Below, in pieces: positions 17,901 to 28,649 of a stretch of 64,000 nt of DNA. The stretch comes from Bicyclus anynana (taxonomy: Eukaryota > Arthropoda > Insecta > Lepidoptera > Nymphalidae): NCBI RefSeq assembly GCF_947172395.1, contig NC_069087.1:19040889-19104888 (forward strand), read 5' to 3'. The translations under genes were made by a program, and so were the position numbers. The notes below the pieces were generated by a model. That model was not told the DNA's origin and did no database searches. It saw only the letters and a program-made list of their open reading frames with translations. Within the stretch, counting starts at the first letter, position 1; each line of letters opens with the position of its first letter.

Positions 17901-20652
17901 TAGTGTAGGGGTAGGGTAGGTTTAGGGCCGGGTTTAGGGTAGTGGTAGGGTAGGGGTAGAGGTAGGGTAGAGGTACGGGTAGGATAGGGAAGTGATAGGG
18001 TAGGGGTAGGATAGGCGTGAGATAGGGGTACGGGCGGGATAGGGGTAGGAAAGGGATAGGGTACGGGGAGGGTAGGGGTAAGATGGGGGTAGGGGTAGGA
18101 TGGGGGTTGGGTGTAGGTAAGGTAGGGGTAGGGTAGGAGTATGTTTGGGGTTGGGTAGGGTTGGGGTAGTGGTAGGGTAGGGGTAGGGTAGGGTAGTAGT
18201 AAAGTTGACATCGAAATTTACGCGGACGAAGTCGCGGGCGTCCGCTAGTCTTCTATATATTAGCAGATATATAGATTTGCCCTTTACAATATGTTAATTA
18301 CTTAAATAGTTTCGGAGATAATACAAAATTTCTAAAAGACGCAAAAATTCCGCTATATGACGCCCCGCGCTTTCATTTACGTAGTTCCCGTTCCCGTGTG
18401 AATATGGGGATCAAACATAGCCTATGACACTCGCAAATAACGTAGCTTTCTATTGGTAAAAAAAATTCCAAATCGGTCCAGTAGATCCAGAGATTACCTC
18501 CTACAACCACACAAACTTTATCTCTTTATATTATTAGCATATAAGTCTCTATTTCCCTTGGTCATCGACCACTCTCGAAGGGCTGGACCGATTTTGTTAA
18601 GGGTAGGAGTAAGATAGAGAATTTATAGAGTAGGGTAGGGTACGGGTAGGGTAGCGTAGGGGTAGGGTAGGTGTAGGGCCGGGGTAGGGTAGGGGTAGAG
18701 GTAGGGTAGGGGTAGGGTAGAGGTACGGGTAGGATAGGGAAGTGGTAGGGTAGGGGTAGGGTAGGCGCGAGGTAGGGGTACGGGTGGGATAGGGGTAGGA
18801 ATAGGATAGGGTACGGGGAGGGTAGGGGTAGGATGTAGGTAAGGTAAGGGTAGGGTAGGGGTAGGGTAGGGTAGGGGTAGTAGTAAAGTTGACATCGAAT
18901 TTTACGCGGACGAAGTCGCGGGCGTCCGCTAGTGTATAAATATAGTGCGTCAAAGTATTACCCGGTATACTGTGGTAGCACGCTATAACGGTAGTGTCAG
19001 ACTACACTAGACACCAAGCGCTGACTGCAGGCTCGGAGGCGGCTCCGCTGGGCGGGGGCGGCGGCGCGCGTGTGCCGGGCGCCGCGCTGTGGCGCGTGGC
19101 GGCGGCCGAGGCGTGCGGCACGGCGCTGCTGGTGGCGCTCACGTGCCTGCCGGGCTGCGCCGCGCGCGCGCTCGCGCCGGCCGAGCGCGCGCTGGCGGGC
19201 GGGCTGGCGGTGGCGGCGCTCGTGCAGTGCTTCGACCACGTGTCGGGCGCGCACTTCAACCCGACCGTGACGCTGGCGGCGCTGCTGGCGCGGCGCGTGG
19301 GCGCGGCGCACGCGGGCGCGGCGCTGGCGGCGCAGGCGGCGGGCGCGCTGGCGGGCGCGGCGGCGCTGGCGCCGGCGACGGGCGCGCTGGCGCGCTGCGT
19401 GACGCGGCCGGCGCCGGGCGTGAGCGCGTGGGCGGCGCTGGGCGTGGAGGCGCTGCTGGGCGCGGTGCTGGCGCTGATCAACCTGGCGTCGTGGGACGCG
19501 CGCTGCCGCGCCTACAAGGACTCGTGGCCGCTGCGCGTCGGCTTCACGGTCGCCGCGCTGTCCCTCGCCGCCGTGAGTGCACGCAACCGACCGACCGACC
19601 GACTGTGGGCCAGTCGCTTCTGACGAGTAGTGAAAACTCCTAGCGACGTATTGAAGGCTTAACCAGAAATTAAAAAGTAGCGGACGTTACTCTTTACATT
19701 AGTCGTAGGCGCTTTTTGTCAAAGCTCATCCGGGGACTACAATATCACCTGATGGTAACTGACGATGTCATCTAAGATGGAAGCGGACTCGCTAAAACGG
19801 TTTCTACACATCGTACCGGAAAGCTAATTCGTTTGGCGATACGTCTAAAAACATTTTAACTTATATTGCTCTGCTGCGAGTAGCTGGTTCGATTTCCAGC
19901 TTCAGTCAGCTCGGGTCAGGCTCACGCCACGCCGTTGCAGGGCGAGGTGACGGGCGCCAGCGCCAACCCGCTGCGCAGCGCGGCGCCCGCCCTGCTGACC
20001 GGCGACCTGCGCGCGCTGTGGGTATGTGCACTATATGACATTAATTCATTTTATTTCCCTATTTCAAACAGGCATTACGCGGAACTCTGGAATCAATACA
20101 TTCGATAGATATCTGTAGTATTGTTACTGTGCCTGTATCAAGACGCCCGCTCAATGATCTGACTCAGGGTTTCGATATCATTTATAACTTTCAGTGAAAA
20201 TAAACAAGAATGAGTTGTTTCTGATTCCTTAAGGAATCTCAGAAATGGATTACAAAATAATAAAATTAACACCAATGTTGAACAAAGGTTATGCTTCAAA
20301 AAAGGGGTTTGTTATGACAACTCAACTAGACTCCGCGCAATGAAACAAGTCCCGCGGCTAAACCTGAACTAAAATTGACAGCGCCTTACACAAATGACGA
20401 TAAGATCGCCATTACCAAATGACAATGAGCGCCATTAAGACATTAGCGCCGCGTCTGGGGGACTTGTTTCGTGGCGAGGAGTCTAGTTCAGTTCCCACTC
20501 GTTTCTCACCGTCACCGTCACCCTTTCCTTACAATATAATAATGATAATGTATTGTAATGCGCAGGTGTACTGCGTCGGCCCGCCGGGCGGCGCCGCGCT
20601 CGCCGCCGCGCTGTACGCCTGCGCGTGGCGAGCGGCGCCGCCGCCGGCCTGA
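14949..20652 (+). CDS. Divergent aquaporin (entomoglyceroporin-like), NPT/NPL motifs
   Basis: Four exons join in frame: 14949-14985 (phase 1), 19031-19572 (phase 0), 19941-20021 and 20566-20652, with GT/AG throughout, giving 248 residues, a normal MIP length. Membrane segments are Ala/Leu-rich (AAAEACGTALLVALTC near residue 33 on). The first pore half-helix reads SGAHFNPTVTLAALL (Asn near 89) and the second TGASANPLRS (Asn near 202), so both NPA boxes have a changed third residue; the filter Arg is kept. The usual filter His in helix 5 aligns with Ser (AALSLAA). That change characterises insect glycerol-transporting entomoglyceroporins, so small-solute transport across a membrane is inferred. 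The 4-kb first intron is full of Helitrons. AATAAA at 20880-20885 is the likely poly(A) signal. Confidence 0.85.
15060..15680. other. Aquaporin intron 1, no feature seen
   Basis: AT-rich intronic DNA. Short frames of up to 69 codons are not supported as genes. Confidence 0.4.
15685..15990 (+). repeat. Dispersed repeat family A, about 2.3 tandem units
   Basis: Units carry GATAGGTTGTGACTGTCATT and CAGTAACTACCTTGTG, spaced about 135 bp apart, as in 125-540. Confidence 0.7.
16050..16375. repeat. Long imperfect-loop hairpin (MITE-like) of repeat family C
   Basis: The left arm (AACCGACTTCAAAACCTAAA through CTGATCAGTATGAAGGCGGT) is the reverse complement of the right arm (ACCGCCTTCATACTGATCAG through TTTTGAAGTCGGTT). 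Each arm is about 100 nt around a loop of about 100 nt. Other copies (26110-26210, 29725-29890, 44835-44955) show mostly the right half. Confidence 0.8.
16376..16688. other. AT-rich intronic DNA, nothing else recognised
   Basis: A second, partial TTTTGAAGTCGG end follows the hairpin near 16400. No gene. Confidence 0.4.
16689..17034 (+). mobile_element. Truncated Helitron-like left end with internal fold-back
   Basis: It starts TCTATACTAATATTATAAAG like the fuller copy at 17035. It carries a 24-nt-arm palindrome (16825-16891) absent from sister copies, and it is cut off by the start of the next copy. Confidence 0.7.
16825..16891. repeat. Inverted repeat, perfect 24-nt arms
   Basis: 16825-16848 (CTGTGATAACTCGGCTAATA...) is the exact reverse complement of 16868-16891. 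Sister Helitron copies at about 17180, 40200 and 41405 have only the right arm, preceded by TATATTTTATATTGG. Confidence 0.92.
17035..18249 (+). mobile_element. Helitron-like non-autonomous element with GGGTA-type array
   Basis: The 5' end is TCTATACTAATATT. The 3' end is a short hairpin (GCGGACG...CGTCCGC) followed by TAGT, giving a TC...CTAG-T organisation typical of Helitrons. From about 17840 to 18200 it contains an irregular minisatellite of GGGTA and GGGGTA units. No Rep/helicase ORF exists; proline-rich frames in the array are artefacts. It lies in intron 1 of the first aquaporin. Confidence 0.7.
18250..18933 (+). mobile_element. Second, internally deleted Helitron-like copy (right half) in tandem
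   Basis: It repeats the right half of the preceding element (CTATATGACGCCC, TAGATCCAGAGATTACCTCC, a GGGTA/GGGGTA array at about 18600-18880, and GCGTCCGCTAGT). It abuts the first copy directly. Confidence 0.7.
19735..19850 (-). mobile_element. SINE fragment
   Basis: GACTACAATATCACCTGATG and ATCGTACCGGAAAGCTAATT match the SINE body. It sits in intron 2 of the first aquaporin. Confidence 0.6.
20323..20485. repeat. Imperfect hairpin (fold-back/MITE-like)
   Basis: CTAGACTCCGCGCAATGAAA plus CAAGTCCCGCGGC pairs imperfectly with GGACTTGTTTCGTGGCGAGG plus AGTCTAG about 110 bp on. It lies in intron 3 of the first aquaporin, 80 bp from the last exon. Confidence 0.65.
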
Positions 20653-20879
20653 CGGGCGGCTGGGGGCCGGCTGGGGGCTGGGGGCGCAGGCGGTGCGCCA
20701 GCTCGGGGCACTGATGCGGAGGCTGCTCCGCTTTACACGTTGATCAGTATTTTGATTGTAAAATTAAGCAAAATTTGTACTTAATAGATAAAATATTTTA
20801 ACTTTAAGATTTGGCAATATGGCAAACATACATTTCGTATGTTTATCATAATGTCCAATCTTGTTGGTATTAACTATGA

Positions 20880-20885
20880 AATAAA
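20880..20885 (+). terminator. Likely polyadenylation signal of the first aquaporin
   Basis: AATAAA about 230 nt after the stop at 20650-20652. Confidence 0.5.
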
Positions 20886-21082
20886 AATCTCTTTGAAAGT
20901 AAAAAAAGTTTAACATTAGTTCTAAAATTCATATCGCATGCCCTAAGGAAATATCCTATGCAAGCCCCTATTCTCTGTATATTTATTTTTACCCGAATGC
21001 AAGAAGAGTTATGTTTTTCGCGCGTATCTTACATGTAGGTATGTATGTATTCTTTATTACCTCATATCTTCCAAACCACTGA

Positions 21083-22335
21083 ACATCATCATCATCATCA
21101 TCATATCAGCCGATGGACGTCCACTGCAGGACATAGGCCTTTTGTAGGGACTTCCAAACATCACGATACTGAGCCATCTGCATCCAGCGAATCCCTGCGA
21201 CTCGCTTGATGTCGTCAGTCCACCTGGTGGGGGGTCGGCCAACACTGCGCTTACTAGTGCGGGGTCGCCATTCCAGCACTTTGGGACCCCAACGTCCATC
21301 GCCTCTTTGCACTATGTGCCCCGCCCATTGCCATTTCAGCTTCGCAACTCGTTGAGCTATGTCGGTGACTTTGGTTCTTCTGCGGATCTCCTCATTTCTG
21401 ATTCGATCACGCAGAGATACTCCTAACATAGCTCGTTCCATCGCCCGCTGTGTGACTCTGAGCCTTCTTATGAGGCCCATAGTTAGCGACCAAGTCTCGG
21501 AACCATAGGTCATCACTGGCAACACGCACTGTTCGAAGACTTTTGTCTTCAGGCACTGAGGAATTTCGGACGAAAAGATGTCGCGAAGTTTCCCGAATGC
21601 AGCCCAGCCGAGTTGGATTCGACGGTTCACCTCTTTCTCGAAATTGGACCTACCTAACTGGATCATATGTCCTAGGTATATGTATTCGTCTACAATTTCG
21701 AGTGCAGCGTTCTCAACTATAACTGGGTGGAGCGATACATGAGCATTACACATTATTTTTGTTTTGCCCATGTTCATTTTCAGGCCCACCTGTTGAGAAA
21801 CGCTGCTGAGGTCATTGAGCATGGTACTAAGGTCATCCAGAGTCTGTGCCATGATGACTACATCGTCCGCGAACCGCAGTTGAGTGATGTACTCGCCATT
21901 GATGTTGATGCCAAGTCCGTCCCAGTCCAGAAGCTTAAAGACGTCTTCCAAAGCGGCGGTAAATAGCTTCGGAGAGATCACATCTCCCTGACGCACTCCT
22001 CGCTGCAACTGGATTGGCCTCGTAGTCTGATCCTGAATACGGACTGACATAGTGCCACTATGTCAGTCCGTATTATTATACGAAAACGCCACTATGATAG
22101 TGGCGTTTTCGTACAAGCACTTCAACGCTTGGATATACCTGTAATCAATTCGGCATCTCTGCAATGACCTTAGCACAGCCCAGGTTTCCACCGAATCGAA
22201 GGCTTTCTCATAGTCCACAAACGCTAAGCAAAGTGGCAGGTTATACTCGTGAGTCTTCTGTATAACCTGCCGCAGCGTATGGATGTGGTCTATGGTACTA
22301 AAGCCTTTTCGGAAACCGGCTTGTTCGGGAACCAC
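21083..22335 (-). mobile_element. RTE-clade LINE, 5'-truncated, split by a double palindrome
   Basis: On the minus strand the left part (22063-22335) encodes EQAGFRKGFSTIDHIHTLRQ, FVDYEKAFDSVE and LKCLYENAT. The right part (21106-22050) encodes MSVRIQDQ, LQRGVRQGDVISPKLFTAAL, the catalytic FADD near 21870, and a C-terminal CGRPPTRWTDDI-like block. The junction of the two frames is exactly the palindrome pair at 22036-22113. The 3' end finishes in a (CAT)n tail as read on the plus strand. The copy would be in frame across the gap without the inserted palindromes. Confidence 0.88.
22036..22113. repeat. Two back-to-back perfect palindromes inside the RTE element
   Basis: First palindrome: 22036-22054 pairs with 22056-22074 (19-nt arms, 1-nt spacer). 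Second: 22079-22095 pairs with 22097-22113 (17-nt arms, 1-nt spacer). The outer arms are ordinary RTE coding sequence; the inner arms are inverted copies of them. Confidence 0.95.
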
Positions 22336-22834
22336 TGAACGGATTTACGTAATTAGGATATCGGTAGATTTGTCTCAATAACTCAAGTGTTCTTAGATAG
22401 GTGAAACTAAAAAAAATAACAAAACGACTGTGAGACGCTATAGACTTTTTTTTTTCTAATATTGCAATATGGGTATCAAATTCAAGAACTTTTAGTGAAG
22501 ATTCTAAAATGGTATATCATGGCATGTTTAAAAAAACTATAAAAATGGAAAAACGTTATTTGTTACTTGTCTATAGAAAATACACGAGGCGGATGACTAT
22601 AGGCGCGAGCAGGTTTGTGAAGTGAAGTTATAAAATAGACTAAATTAAATATAAAAATATTAATTATAAAAATCAGCTAAGTGCGAGTCGGATTCGCCCC
22701 GAGCGTTCCGTAGAATTTTTTGAATATTTGCATAACCTCGGTTGGACGTATAAATTATCGTACTTTGTAATAAACGTAATAAATAAATCCGAAATTAACC
22801 AATCTATCGTAACTAAAAAGTGTGAAATAAATAA
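22336..22834. other. AT-rich DNA with a piece of a common repeat
   Basis: AAAATCAGCTAAGTGCGAGT followed by CGGATTCGCC near 22668-22698 is one end of a widespread lepidopteran repeat. No gene is seen. Confidence 0.4.
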
Positions 22835-23010
22835 ATTAATTAAACAAATAAAAAACCCGTCTTCATAAAGTATAAAAAACTGAAAAGAAAAAAAACAAGC
22901 TAGGTCCCGACTGTTTTCTAATTGCTTTCTACACTTCTGGACCTAGCTTGTTTTTTTTCTTTTCAGTTTTTTATACTTAATGCATTCGGGATTTTTTATT
23001 TGTTTATTTA
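22835..23010. repeat. Large hairpin, about 75-nt arms (39 nt perfect near the loop)
   Basis: AGTATAAAAAACTGAAAAGA through ACAAGCTAGGTCC pairs with GGACCTAGCTTGT through TTTTATACTT across a loop of about 31 nt. Outside this, AAACAAATAAAAAACCCG pairs imperfectly with CGGGATTTTTTATTTGTTT. MITE-like or a fold-back duplication. Confidence 0.85.
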
Positions 23011-24170
23011 TTTTACACGGTAGACGGTCTTTGAGCTGTCCGTCTGCCCGAGGGTTGCGACACACGCTGCGTCTAGTGGAGGCTGTTCATTCAACGCTCG
23101 GCGGAATTCAATGACACCTATAATAATAATTAAACAATAGTACCTAGTATGAATAGTCCAATTACTATACATATTTTTTATTTGGAACGCACATTGACCG
23201 AGAAAGCTGAATTTTAGATATAACATGGGGAGACCATAAAGAGCTCATGGGCGTAGCGAGGCGCGGGCAGGGGCCCCCGGTCGGTCACTGGAGCTCCATA
23301 GCTATGTGATAGAAGCGAAGCGGCATATGGGTTGAAAACCGTTTCGTTTCGGTTGAAAACCGGCCGAAACTACAGCTTTTCCTGAAACCAAGTAAAAAGA
23401 CAATAAGATCAGTATTTTTTTTTAAATTTCAGGTTTAGAGAGGGAATAATTAATTTTCATCTATTTTCTGTATGAAACTACTTGTTCCAAAATTAAAAGA
23501 AAAATATACTTGGGATCCTTTAAGTAACTTTTTCAAATGTAGGTATCACACGATGCAATTTGAATTTTTTTTTCATCTCATTGGGATTTCTATGAACATA
23601 CATGAAAAAATAAAAATCTCATAGTTTTTCAAATATTTGCACAAAACCAAACGGCCTTGTTATTTTTTAGTAAATCGTTTATGTTGTTAACGGTGGACGA
23701 TGTTTTCAAAAAATCATCTAAGTACATATTCTTACATGTCACTTAATAACATATATTGCTGAAATGCGATACACAGAAATGCTGGCGGTTGAAATAACTA
23801 TGGCGGAATAAATGTATTCCTTACATCATCATCTTGTACTGGCAGTTGATGAGAACTTCCGAAATCCTAATCTGAACAGTGGCAGCTTTACCCCATCCTC
23901 TCTTGTTATCGGGAGTTCACCTTTTCACGAAACAACAGCAGAAGAGCGTCAAAAAACAAATGAGAATTTTACCAAATATAAAAAATCTTGCTGCATTACC
24001 AGTAACATCTTGTAGTGTACAGCGCAGTTTCTTTTTAAGCTTTTTACATAAACTAATATAGCACTTTCGTATGACACTAAAGACAGGTAGAATGGTGAAG
24101 CTTTCATGTAAAATCGAGATATATCTGGCAGCCTACGAGAAGAAATGTTATTGTATCAAGCAAAATTAAA
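23011..24170. other. AT-rich intergenic DNA, no supported gene
   Basis: Around 23190-23240, GAAAGCTGAATTTTAGATAT resembles the terminal repeat of the element at 30842-31575. Short frames of 60-72 codons carry no recognisable domain. Confidence 0.45.
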
Positions 24171-24179
24171 TTTAGTGTG

Positions 24180-24490
24180 CTTTTTAGGGTTCCGTAGTCA
24201 ACAAGTGTTATCGCCGCGTTGCAACGACTTGCGGTACGGCGGCTTCAGTGTGCTCGTGGCGATCGAGCCGTCCACATCTCTTGTTGTGTAATTCTTTATG
24301 GGTTACTTGGGATAGGCGGGGATATCTGTCAAAGGCGCCTTTAACACTACACACATCGGTCACAAGTGCGTGAATTCACTCAAGGTTCTCTGCCATTCTA
24401 GGGTCTTATTTTGGTTATAGTTTGATTTGTTAATTAAGTTGTCCTGACAAATGTTGTGAATCATATAACCTTTATTCGACGTTAGTTTTC
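24180..24490 (-). repeat. Dispersed repeat family B
   Basis: Blocks TTGTTGTGTAATTCTTTATG, GGTTACTTGGGATAGGCGGG and ATTCTAGGGTCTTATTTTGG recur inverted at 26645-26985 and 46755-47125, each about 340-370 bp. Non-coding; class unknown. Confidence 0.75.
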
Positions 24491-25124
24491 TTGTTTTTGT
24501 AACCACCTTTGAGTCTGCTAAAACAAGGTACCCTTATAATTTCGCCATGTCAGTCTGTGTGTCTGTCCGCGGTTAAGCTCAGAGACAATTACTACTAAAA
24601 ATCTGTAATTTAGCATGAGTTTACATATTCAGTTACCTACATATATTCATCAAAATCGTAAAATTAAATCGTGAAATGAAAGATATTTTCAGAGTACCTC
24701 TCAAACATGCAAAGTGGGGATGAATTTCATAACACGTTTATCTTATATTGTGCAATAGGTCTATAAAAATAAAAAAACATACTCAGAGTACATTCTCTCT
24801 ACCCTATTGTGATTTAATTCGATAAAGTAAGATGATACAGAGTCTGTTACAACTAGAAATCTGAAAGGCATAGTGGCAAGTGGTAAAAAGAAAATGAAAA
24901 AAATATATATATGTATATCTTTCAATAGTTCTACTTTATGCATTTAAGGAGCCAGGAGGGTATAAAAACTACCCGCATCAAGGTCAAGATAAAACGCCTG
25001 TCTCTATTGTTAGAGTGATCCGTCCGATGGACAAGTTTGTTGTTATTAATTATTCTTCAGGCGTGTTGGCCACTTGGCTTTAGCGTTTTCAATGTTGTTG
25101 AGTGTGGGCCGCCGCCGCCGGGCA
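24491..25124. other. Intergenic DNA, nothing recognised
   Basis: AT-rich, with a GTCTGTGTGTCTGTCCGCGG piece (common repeat end) near 24550. No gene. Confidence 0.4.
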
Positions 25125-25443
25125 TCTTTTTTTTTCTATTCTTTACAAGTTAGCCCTTGACTACAATCTCACCTGATGGTAAGTGATGATGCAGTCTAAG
25201 ATGGAAGCGGGCTAACTTGTTAGGAGGAGGATGAAAATCCACACCCCTTTCGGTTTCTACACGGCATCGTACCGGAACGCTAAATCGTTTGGCGGTACGT
25301 CTTTGCCGGTAGCCACGGCCGAAGCCTCCCACCAGCCAGACCTGGACAAATTAAGAAAATCTTAATCTGCCCAGCCGGGGATCGAACCCAGGACCTCCGT
25401 CTTGTATATCCACCGCGCATACCACTGCGCCACGGAGGCCGTC
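25125..25443 (-). mobile_element. tRNA-derived SINE, near full length
   Basis: Read on the minus strand it begins GGCCTCCGTGGCGCAGTGGT (A-box region), has a B-box like GGTTCGATCCCCGG (plus strand about 25375-25392), continues with the conserved body (GTGGGAGGCTTCGG, ACGTACCGCCAAACGATTTA) and ends in an A-rich tail (poly-T on the plus strand at 25125-25137). Other copies: 10012, 12631, 19735 and 45003. It would be transcribed by RNA polymerase III and moved by a LINE. Confidence 0.85.
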
Positions 25444-26109
25444 TACTGCAAAGTAACACGGAATGTTTGTATCATCGAGCGGAGCGGGGAGTAACAATAT
25501 CCGCTTACCTATATACAGGCAAGTAATGATCTACCAATACTAAAAAGTTTTTATACAAAGCAATTCAAATAATTATATCATTTTTTTTCTTCTCTTATTT
25601 TTATTGTATCTTATTTGTGTGCAATAAAGAATTAAAATAAAATAAATAATTGCGACTATCCATGTGACACACGCCTTTAAAATTCATTTTAAAATACGTA
25701 ATCGTAGTGGTAAGACTGTCGACGAGATATTGCAACTGGCACTCCGCACTTCACTAGTAAGCTACTTCATGATATTTATCAATGAATAAGTTTGGCTAGG
25801 TCATAATATAAGAATGCGATACTAATATATAATATAATATTCACAATTTAAGATCTATTTACAACAGATATATTTATTACTCCAAAAATATTAATTTTAG
25901 AACACAATATGTTCCTTAGGGCTTAGACATTTTTAATTAATTTTCCTACAACCCTACAGTTATGGGAAATACTCCCGAGCACCCTGTATATATATTTTTT
26001 GTATCGTAATTCGATGCCAAGCCCGTGTGGTGTTGATTTTAGTCGTTACTGAAAGAAAAAACAGTGACTGAGAAACAAAAAAAAAATATGATAGGTAGGT
26101 ATCTACGCC
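25444..26109. other. AT-rich intergenic DNA, no gene seen
   Basis: No credible ORF or repeat recognised. Confidence 0.45.
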
Positions 26110-26210
26110 TTGAATTAATAGATAACCGGCTTGGCACCTCCATCAAAGTAATCATTAGGTAGAAAATATTATAATGTTATTTTTCCCTTTTTAGTTTCGT
26201 TTCATCTCCA
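26110..26210 (+). repeat. Dispersed repeat family C
   Basis: CTTGAATTAATAGATAACCG and GGCTTGGCACC match the right half of the hairpin at 16050-16375. Confidence 0.55.
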
Positions 26211-26214
26211 CGTG

Positions 26215-26400
26215 ACGAGCCGTTTCACTCTGTGACGTGTCGGTGTACAAGCTCAGACCGTCCCACTGCTGCTCGCAGCGCGCCGCCCGGTGCCGGCGCA
26301 GCTCAGCGTGCCAGTGCACTGCACACTTGTGCACAAGTGCGCACTGCACTGCCAGCGACACGGTGTGACGTCAGTCTATAGTTTGCTTATGAATATTAAA
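26215..26400. other. GC-rich islet with a short inverted repeat
   Basis: A GC-rich stretch with CAGTGCACTGCACACTTGTG followed by its partial inverse CACAAGTGCGCACTGCACTG. No exon or gene can be supported; it could be regulatory. Confidence 0.35.
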
Positions 26401-26644
26401 CTTATAAATGCTGCAGCATCAGCTGTCGGTTATCATGACTTGGAAATACCAATGAAGTACCTTTACCTACAGTTTACCACAAATTGACGGATTCGTGAAA
26501 GTGTCATGTACCTGCCACGATGAGTTGACGGTTATTCAAACGCTTGCACAGATGTTTTAGATACTTACCTACTATACCTAAGAAATAACTCGATCACGTC
26601 CTTAACGAAAACTGCATCATAATCGGTATATTCGTATTATAGTA

Positions 26645-26985
26645 CTCAAAGGTGATTACAAATATAAGAAAACTAATGTCGAACAAAGGTTATGTTTCAC
26701 TACAGTTGTCCTGACAACTTAATTAACAAATTAAACTGTAACCAAAATAAGACCCTAGAATGACAGAGAATTACCTTGAGTGGAGTCGCGTACTTGTGAA
26801 CGATATGTGTAGGGTTAAAGGATCCTTTGACAGTCGACTAACAATCCCCTTTTCCACTCAAGTCTCTCCCCGCCTATCCCAAGTAACCCATAAAGAATTA
26901 CACAACAAGAGATGTGGACACCTCAAACGCCACGAGCACACTGAAGCCAACACGAGATCGAGCGACGTCATATCCGTCACATACT
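26645..26985 (+). repeat. Dispersed repeat family B
   Basis: ATATAAGAAAACTAATGTCG, AATAAGACCCTAGAATGACA and CCGCCTATCCCAAGTAACCC match 24180-24490 (inverted) and 46755-47125. Confidence 0.75.
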
Positions 26986-27049
26986 ATTATTTCCTATACT
27001 ATTTATTAAAAACATGTAAATTTAAAAGCGGCCAACGCGGCGATAACTT

Positions 27050-27260
27050 TCGTTTATGAGCGACTAGCCGACGCTCTACGGCTTCACCCGAGTAGTTCCC
27101 GTCCCCGTGAGAATACGGGAATAAAATATATGACAGTCACAAATAACGTGGCTTTTTCTAGTGGTAAAAATTTTCAAAATCGGTTCAGCAGATCCAGCGA
27201 CTAAATATACCACAAACGTATCTTAACTTATTATATTACTTAGTAAGTATAGAAGATGCC
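27050..27260 (+). mobile_element. Helitron-like fragment
   Basis: AGTTCCCGTCCCCGTGAGAA, TAACGTGGCTTT and GGTTCAGCAGATCCAGCGAC match the middle part of the Helitron-like elements. Both ends are truncated. Confidence 0.5.
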
Positions 27261-28640
27261 TCAGAGACCTCAACCTTATACCTAACTTATACCTAACACG
27301 TGTTACAAATAGTACCTGCTTCCCGCCTATTTCGTATAGATAAGTGTCGCCGCCTAGCGTATAGTAGCGTCATTTCATTTCATACTTTTATGACTTCCGG
27401 TTATTATAGTTAAATTTAATTAAGTAACAATGATTATCAATCCGAACAGTGTAGAGGTTATTATTAATTATTGATATAAATATAATTATTTATTTTACAT
27501 GATATAAATTCATCATTGGTTATTTTACTCTTGACAACTATGACGTCACGTTATGATTTAGTTTGTATTTAATTTCTCAACTTTGTGTTTCGATATTTTA
27601 ATATTATTTTACGATCGTTATAAATATCTTTTAATTATTAATGTGTTTTAGATAGAATTATAACGTTTGGTTTGTATAATAATACTCCGGAACTATTATT
27701 AAAACGTACTTGTATTGTTAACATATTCGTGCTACCAACAGTAGACACTAACTTTGCAAATATTATAAAATAGAGGGTTGTTTAGCAGATTCATTGATAT
27801 ACTACCATCAGCGTGTAATATTAACATTATAGCGGAAGCTATGCTGAAATTGTTATCGAATAAATTTGTGTACAGTGAAAATATTATTTTACTTCTCCCA
27901 CCTTCTGTAACACACGTCATTCTGTTTATACCTCATTACCTCGCCTAAAACTGCTGTAATAATAATTAATATGTATTCGGTATGTAGGCAAGTACGTTGA
28001 AACAAAATGTCAGTTGTTGCGCAGGTACAGTAGTAAACACAAGTGTTGGACGCGCGCCTGCCCAGTAACTACCTACCTACATTAATTATGTTAAGTAATT
28101 GAAATATTCGTACACGGATATACAGTTTCTTTTTACTCTGATACAGATGTCAACGTGTTGCTAATACCTTCACTCACTTATCTACTCGTGTTTAGTGTTC
28201 CGGTCCGAAAAAGTTATCGAACTCGGATCTTTTGATTGACAGCCGTGAGCCAGCGAGCGGACAACCGCGGCGATGGATAGGCAGCATAGGTAGGCGTAAG
28301 TAAATGACGCAAGTGCAAACACCGAGGTCAGACCGTCAGAACGAACATGTACTTAATTATATAAATATTAAGTAGGTATCTGCAGATAACAAAATTAATA
28401 TTGTTTACATGTTACATTATAATTTGACGAATAATAATTACTTATTATTATCAATCGTCATCGCATATCTTAAGTTAGCAAATAACAAGTAGGTAGGTCG
28501 TTAACTACAACAATGAATAATAATAATTATGCTTGGCGCGTTCGTCTACCAGGTGATCGCGTCAAATATCGGAAATTAGCACTTCGTATACTTCATTCTC
28601 AGAATCATTAAACAACAGCAGCCTAAATTTTTCATGAAAT
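27261..28640. other. AT-rich intergenic DNA, no supported gene
   Basis: Long AT-rich stretch without recognisable ORFs or repeats. Confidence 0.45.
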
Positions 28641-28649
28641 GATTCCATA

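Noticed and set aside
17786..18953. Proline/leucine/tyrosine-rich frames of 90-141 codons in the Helitron arrays (also 55525-55992)
   Set aside because: They are translations of the CCCTAC-type minisatellite, occur in more than one frame, and have no start context or domain.
25370..25443. A true tRNA gene at the SINE head
   Set aside because: The A- and B-box-like sequence is followed directly by the SINE body and an A-rich tail, and it recurs at other loci.
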